A stretch of DNA of 64,000 nucleotides, taken from Luzula sylvatica (taxonomy: Eukaryota; Streptophyta; Magnoliopsida; Poales; Juncaceae). The stretch's first letter is position 1. Every line of letters starts with the position of its first letter. The stretch covers positions 63,109,793 to 63,173,792 of the forward strand of contig OX326958.1 in assembly GCA_946800325.1 (NCBI GenBank), given 5' to 3'. Both the position numbers and the translations under genes were made by a program. Under the pieces are notes generated by a model. The model saw nothing but the letters and a program-made list of their open reading frames with translations. It was not told the origin of the DNA and made no database searches. Positions 59,074 to 64,000 of the stretch are shown here, one piece after another.

Positions 59074-62000
59074 AGTGTTTGTGAAATTTGGTGAAAAGTT
59101 ATGTAGTAAAAGATACGATACAAATGAATAAAAACACGTTATTTGAACTCCTCGAAGCGTTAAAATCTTGTTTTGAATTGAAAAACAAACTTACTTAGTG
59201 TTTGTGAAATTTGGTTAAAAATTATGTAATAAAAGATACGATACAAATGATCTAAAAACATGTTATTTCAACTCCTCAAAGCGTTAAAATCTTGTTTTTA
59301 ATCGAAAAACAAACTTACTTAGTGTTTGTAAAATTTGGTGAAAAGTTATGTAGTAAAAGATACGATGCATATGATCTAAAAACAAGTTATTTGAACTCCT
59401 CAAAGCGTTAAAATCTTGTTTTGAATCGAAAAACAAACTTACTTACTGTTTGTAAAATTTGGTGAAAAGTTATGTAGTAAAAGATACGATGCAAATGATC
59501 TAAAAACAAGTTATTTGAACTCCTCAAAGCGTTAAAATCTTGTTTTGAATCGAAAAACAAACTTACTTAGTGTTTGTGAAATTTGGTAAAAAGTTATGTA
59601 GTAAAAGATACGATGCAATTGATCTAAAAATACGTTATTTGAACTCCTCAAAGCGTTAAAATCTTGTTTTGAATCGAAAAACAAACTTTCTTAGTGTTTG
59701 TGAAATTTGGTGAAAAGTTACGTAGTAAAAGATACAATACAATTGATCTAAAAACACGTCATTTGAACTCCTCAAAGCGTCAAAATCTTGTTTTGAATCG
59801 AAAAACAAACTTACTTAGTTTTTGTGAAATTTATTGAAAAGTTACGTTGTAAAAGATACGATACAAATGATCTAAAAACACGTTATTTGAACTCCTCAAA
59901 GCGTTAAAATCTTGTTTTGAATCGAAAAACAAACTTACTTAGGGTTTGTAAAATTTGGTGAAAAGTTATGTAGTAAAAGATACGATGCAAATGATCTAAA
60001 AACAAGTTATTTGAACTCCCCTCAAAGCGTTAAAATCTTGTTTTGAATCGAAAAACAAACTTACTTAGTGGTTTTAAAATTTGGTGAAATGTTATGTAGT
60101 AAAAGATACGATGCAATTGATCTAAAAACACGTTATTTGAACTTCTCAAAGCGTTAAAATCTTGTTTTGAATCGAAAAACAAACTTACTTAGGGTTTGTA
60201 AAATTTGGTGAAAAGTTATGTAGTAAAAGATACGATGCAAATGATCTAAAAACAAGTTATTTGAACTCCCCTCAAAGCGTTAAAATCTTATTTTGAATCG
60301 AAAAACAAACTTACTTAGTGTTTGTAAAATTTGGTGAAATGTTATGTAGTAAAAGATACGATGCAATTGATCTAAAAACACGTTATTTGAACTCCTCAAA
60401 GCGTTAAAATCTTGTTTTGAATCGAAAAACAGACTTTCTTAGTGTTTGTGAAATTTGGTAAAAAGTTACGTAGTAAAAGATACGATAAAATTGATCTAAA
60501 AACACGTTATTTGAACTCCTCAAAGCGTTAAAATCTGGTTTTGAATCGAAAAATAAACTTACTTAGTGTTTGTAAAATTTGGTGAAAAGTTATGTAGTAA
60601 AAGATACGATGCAAATAATCTAAAAACAAGTTATTTGTACTCCTCAAAGCGTTAAAATCTTGTTTTGAATCGAAAAACAAACTTACTTAGTGTTTGTGAA
60701 ATTTGGTGAAAAGTTATGTAGTAAAAGATACGATACAAATGAATAAAAACACGTTATTTGAACTCCTCGAAGCGTTAAAATCTTGTTTTGAATTGAAAAA
60801 CAAACTTACTTAGTGTTTGTGAAATTTGGTTAAAAATTATGTAATAAAAGATACGATACAAATGATCTAAAAAAATGTTATTTCAACTCCTCAAAGCGTT
60901 AAAATCTTGTTTTTAATCGAAAAACAAACTTACTTAGTGTTTGTAAAATTTGGTGAAAAGTTATGTAGTAAAAGATACGATGCATATGATCTAAAAACAA
61001 GTTATTTGAACTCCTCAAAGCGTTAAAATCTTGTTTTGAATCGAAAAACAAACTTACTTACTGTTTGTAAAATTTGGTGAAAAGTTATGTAGTAAAAGAT
61101 ACGATGCAAATGATCTAAAAACAAGTTATTTGAACTCCTCAAAGCGTTAAAATCTTGTTTTGAATCGAAAAACAAACTTACTTAGTGTTTGTGAAATTTG
61201 GTGTAAAGTTATGTAGTAAAAGATACGATGCAATTGATCTAAAAACACGTTATTTGAACTCCTAAAAGCGTTAAAATCTTGTTTTGAATCGAAAAACAAA
61301 CTTTCTTAGTGTTTGTGAAATTTGGTGAAAAGTTACGTAGTAAAAGATACAATACAATTGATCTAAAAACACGTCATTTGAACTCCTCAAAGCGTTCAAA
61401 TCTTGTTTTGAATCGAAAAACAAACTTACTTAGTTTTTGTGAAATTTATTGAAAAGTTACGTAATAAAAGATACGATACAAATGATCTAAAAACACGTTA
61501 TTTGAACTCCTCAAAGCGTTAAAATCTTGTTTTGAATCGAAAAACAAACTTACTTAGGGTTTGTAAAATTTGGTGAAAAGTTATGTAGTTAAAGATACGA
61601 TGCAAATGATCTAAAAACAAGTTATTTGAACTCCCCTCAAAGCGTTGAAATCTTGTATTGAATCGAAAAACAAACTTACTTAGTGTTTGTAAAATTTGGT
61701 GAAATGTTATGTAGTAAAAGATACGATGCAATTGATCTAAAAACACGTTATTTGAACTCCTCAAAGCGTTAAAATCTTGTTTTGAATCGAAAAACAAACT
61801 TTCTTAGTGTTTGTGAAATTTGGTGAAAAGTTACGTAGTAAAAGATACGATAAAATTGATCTAAAAACACGTTATTTGAACTCCTCAAAGCGTTAAAATC
61901 TGGTTTTGAATCGAAAAATAAACTTACTTAGTGTTTGTAAAATTTGGTGAAAAGTTATGTAGTAAAAGATACGATGCAAATAATCTAAAAACAAGTTATT

Positions 62001-64000
62001 TGTACTCCTCAAAGCGTTAAAATCTTGTTTTGAATCGAAAAACAAACTTACTTAGTGTTTGTGAAATTTGGTGAAAAGTTATGTAGTAAAAGATACGATA
62101 CAAATGAATAAAAACACGTTATTTGAACTCCTCGAAGCGTTAAAATCTTGTTTTGAATTGAAAAACAAACTTACTTAGTGTTTGTGAAATTTGGTTAAAA
62201 ATTATGTAATAAAAGATACGATACAAATGATCTAAATAAATGTTATTTCAACTCCTCAAAGCGTTAAAATCTTGTTTTTAATCGAAAAACAAACTTACTT
62301 AGTGTTTGTAAAATTTGGTGAAAAGTTATGTAGTAAAAGATACGATGCATATGATCTAAAAACAAGTTATTTGAACTCCTCAAAGCGTTAAAATCTTGTT
62401 TTGAATCGAAAAACAAACTTACTTACTGTTTGTAAAATTTGGTGAAAAGTTATGTAGTAAAAGATACGATGCAAATGGTCTAAAAACAAGTTATTTGAAC
62501 TCCTCAAAGCGTTAAAATCTTGTTTTGAATCGAAAAACAAACTTACTTAGTGTTTGTGAAATTTGGTGTAAAGTTATGTAGTAAAAGATACGATGCAATT
62601 GATCTAAAAACACGTTATTTGAACTCCTAAAAGCGTTAAAATCTTGTTTTGAATCGAAAAACAAACTTTCTTAGTGTTTGTGAAATTTGGTAAAAAGTTA
62701 CGTAGTAAAAGATACGATAAAATTGATCTAAAAACACGTTATTTGAACTCCTCAAAGCGTTACAATCTGGTTTTGAATCGAAAAATAAACTTACTTAGTG
62801 TTTGTAAAATTTGGTGAAAATTTATGTAGTAAAAGATACGATGCAAATAATCTATAAACAAGTTATTTGTACTCCTCAAAGCGTTAAAATCTTGTTTTGA
62901 ATCGAAAAACAAACTTACTTAGTGTTTGTGAAATTTGGTGAAAAGTTATGAAGTAAAAGATACGATACAAATGAATAAAAACACGTTATTTGAACTCCTC
63001 GAAGCGTTAAAATCTTGTTTTGAATTGAAAAACAAACTTACTTAGTGTTTGTGAAATTTGGGTAAAAATTATGTAATAAAAGATACGATACAAATGATCT
63101 AAAAAAATGTTATTTCAACTCCTCAAAGCGTTAAAATCTTGTTTTTAATCGAAAAACAAACTTACTTAGTGTTTGTAAAATTTGGTGAAAAGTTATGTAG
63201 TAAAAGATACGATGCATATGATCTAAAAACAAGTTATTTGAACTCCTCAAAGCGTTAAAATCTTGTTTTGAATCGAAAAACAAACTTACTTACTGTTTGT
63301 AAAATTTGGTGAAAAGTTATGTAGTAAAAGATACGATGCAAATGATCTAAAAACAAGTTATTTGAACTCCTCAAAGCGTTAAAATCTTGTTTTGAATCGA
63401 AAAACAAACTTACTTAGTGTTTGTGAAATTTGGTGTAAAGTTATGTAGTAAAAGATACGATGCAATTGATCTAAAAACACGTTATTTGAACTCCTAAAAG
63501 CGTTAAAATCTTGTTTTGAATCGAAAAACAAACTTTCTTAGTGTTTGTGAAATTTGGTGAAAAGTTACGTAGTAAAAGATACAATACAATTGATCTAAAA
63601 ACACGTCATTTGAACTCCTCAAAGCGTTAAAATCTTGTTTTGAATCGAAAAACAAACTTACTTAGTTTTTGTGAAATTTATTGAAAAGTTACGTAATAAA
63701 AGATACGATACAAATGATCTAAAAACACGTTATTTGAACTCCTCAAAGCGTTAAAATCTTGTTTTGAATCGAAAAACAAACTTACTTAGGGTTTGTAAAA
63801 TTTGGTGAAAAGTTATGTAGTTAAAGATACGATGCAAATGATCTAAAAACAAGTTATTTGAACTCCCCTCAAAGCGTTAAAATCTTGTATTGAATCGAAA
63901 AACAAACTTACTTAGTGTTTGTAAAATTTGGTGAAATGTTATGTAGTAAAAGATACGATGCAATTGATCTAAAAACACGTTATTTGAACTCCTCAAAGCG
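59074..64000 (+). repeat. Satellite array, right block part 2, continues past the window
   Basis: Same array as 49703-52632, resuming in the middle of a monomer after element B. The marker monomer (CTCGAAGCG, GAATTG) recurs at 59153, 60768, 62133 and 63000, giving units of 1,615, 1,365 and 867 bases (13, 11 and 7 monomers). The small ORFs here are by-products. The array has not ended at 64000. Confidence 0.95.

Noticed and set aside
49703..64000. CRISPR-like array of regular repeats
   Set aside because: The repeats are contiguous 124-bp monomers without spacers, in plant nuclear DNA: this is satellite.
1..64000. rRNA, tRNA or organelle-derived segments
   Set aside because: No stretch with recognisable rRNA, cloverleaf tRNA or plastid/mitochondrial gene sequence was found by reading; a covariance-model search would be more sensitive.

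Overview
The window is plant nuclear DNA from a eudicot. The evidence is GT-AG introns, plant-specific transcription factor families, dense hAT, Mutator, CACTA and Helitron debris, and Athila-type Ty3/gypsy retrotransposons. I cannot name the species. No tool was run: intron borders, target-site duplications and repeat counts were read by eye from the sequence.

Positions 1-37,400 are AT-rich gene-bearing DNA. Five protein genes, all on the + strand, can be supported: an intronless AP2/ERF factor of the DREB A-6 type (5284-6084), an ARID plus HMG-box protein (14017-16136), a neighbouring HMG-box protein without an ARID but with a polyproline tract (16595-19530), a FAMA-type bHLH regulator of guard-cell fate (20672-21819), and a small SERF/4F5-like protein (35942-36809). 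The first SERF intron looks like a rare U12-type AT-AC intron. The two HMG genes are probably related by duplication; the others are unrelated single genes. Between them lie many small transposons. Five have clear 8-bp (hAT) duplications, one has a 9-bp (Mutator-like) duplication, and one is a 2.46-kb Helitron packed with internal tandem repeats.

From 37,428 to the window end the DNA is a satellite with a unit of about 124 bp, interrupted by two Athila-type retrotransposons. The left array (37428-39265) runs in one orientation and alternates two monomer types. The right array (49703 to the end) runs the opposite way and is built of higher-order units of 11, 13, 13, 11 and 7 monomers. Element A (39266-49702) carries a full gag-pol region broken by a frameshift and a stop, has a solo LTR of its own family nested in its leader (TSD TGTTT), and has lost its 3' end at the satellite junction. 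Element B (52633-59073) is a complete, very young, non-autonomous relative with near-identical LTRs, TSD AGTGT, two overlapping ORFs of unknown function and scraps of pol.

The most unusual signals are the candidate AT-AC intron, the 12 copies of a near-palindromic 14-mer (consensus TCCGTTGTAACGGA) conserved in number in every LTR and again clustered at the 3' end of element A, the overlapping ORFs of element B, and the satellite higher-order structure with young Athila insertions only about 0.6 kb from a SERF gene with intact exons.
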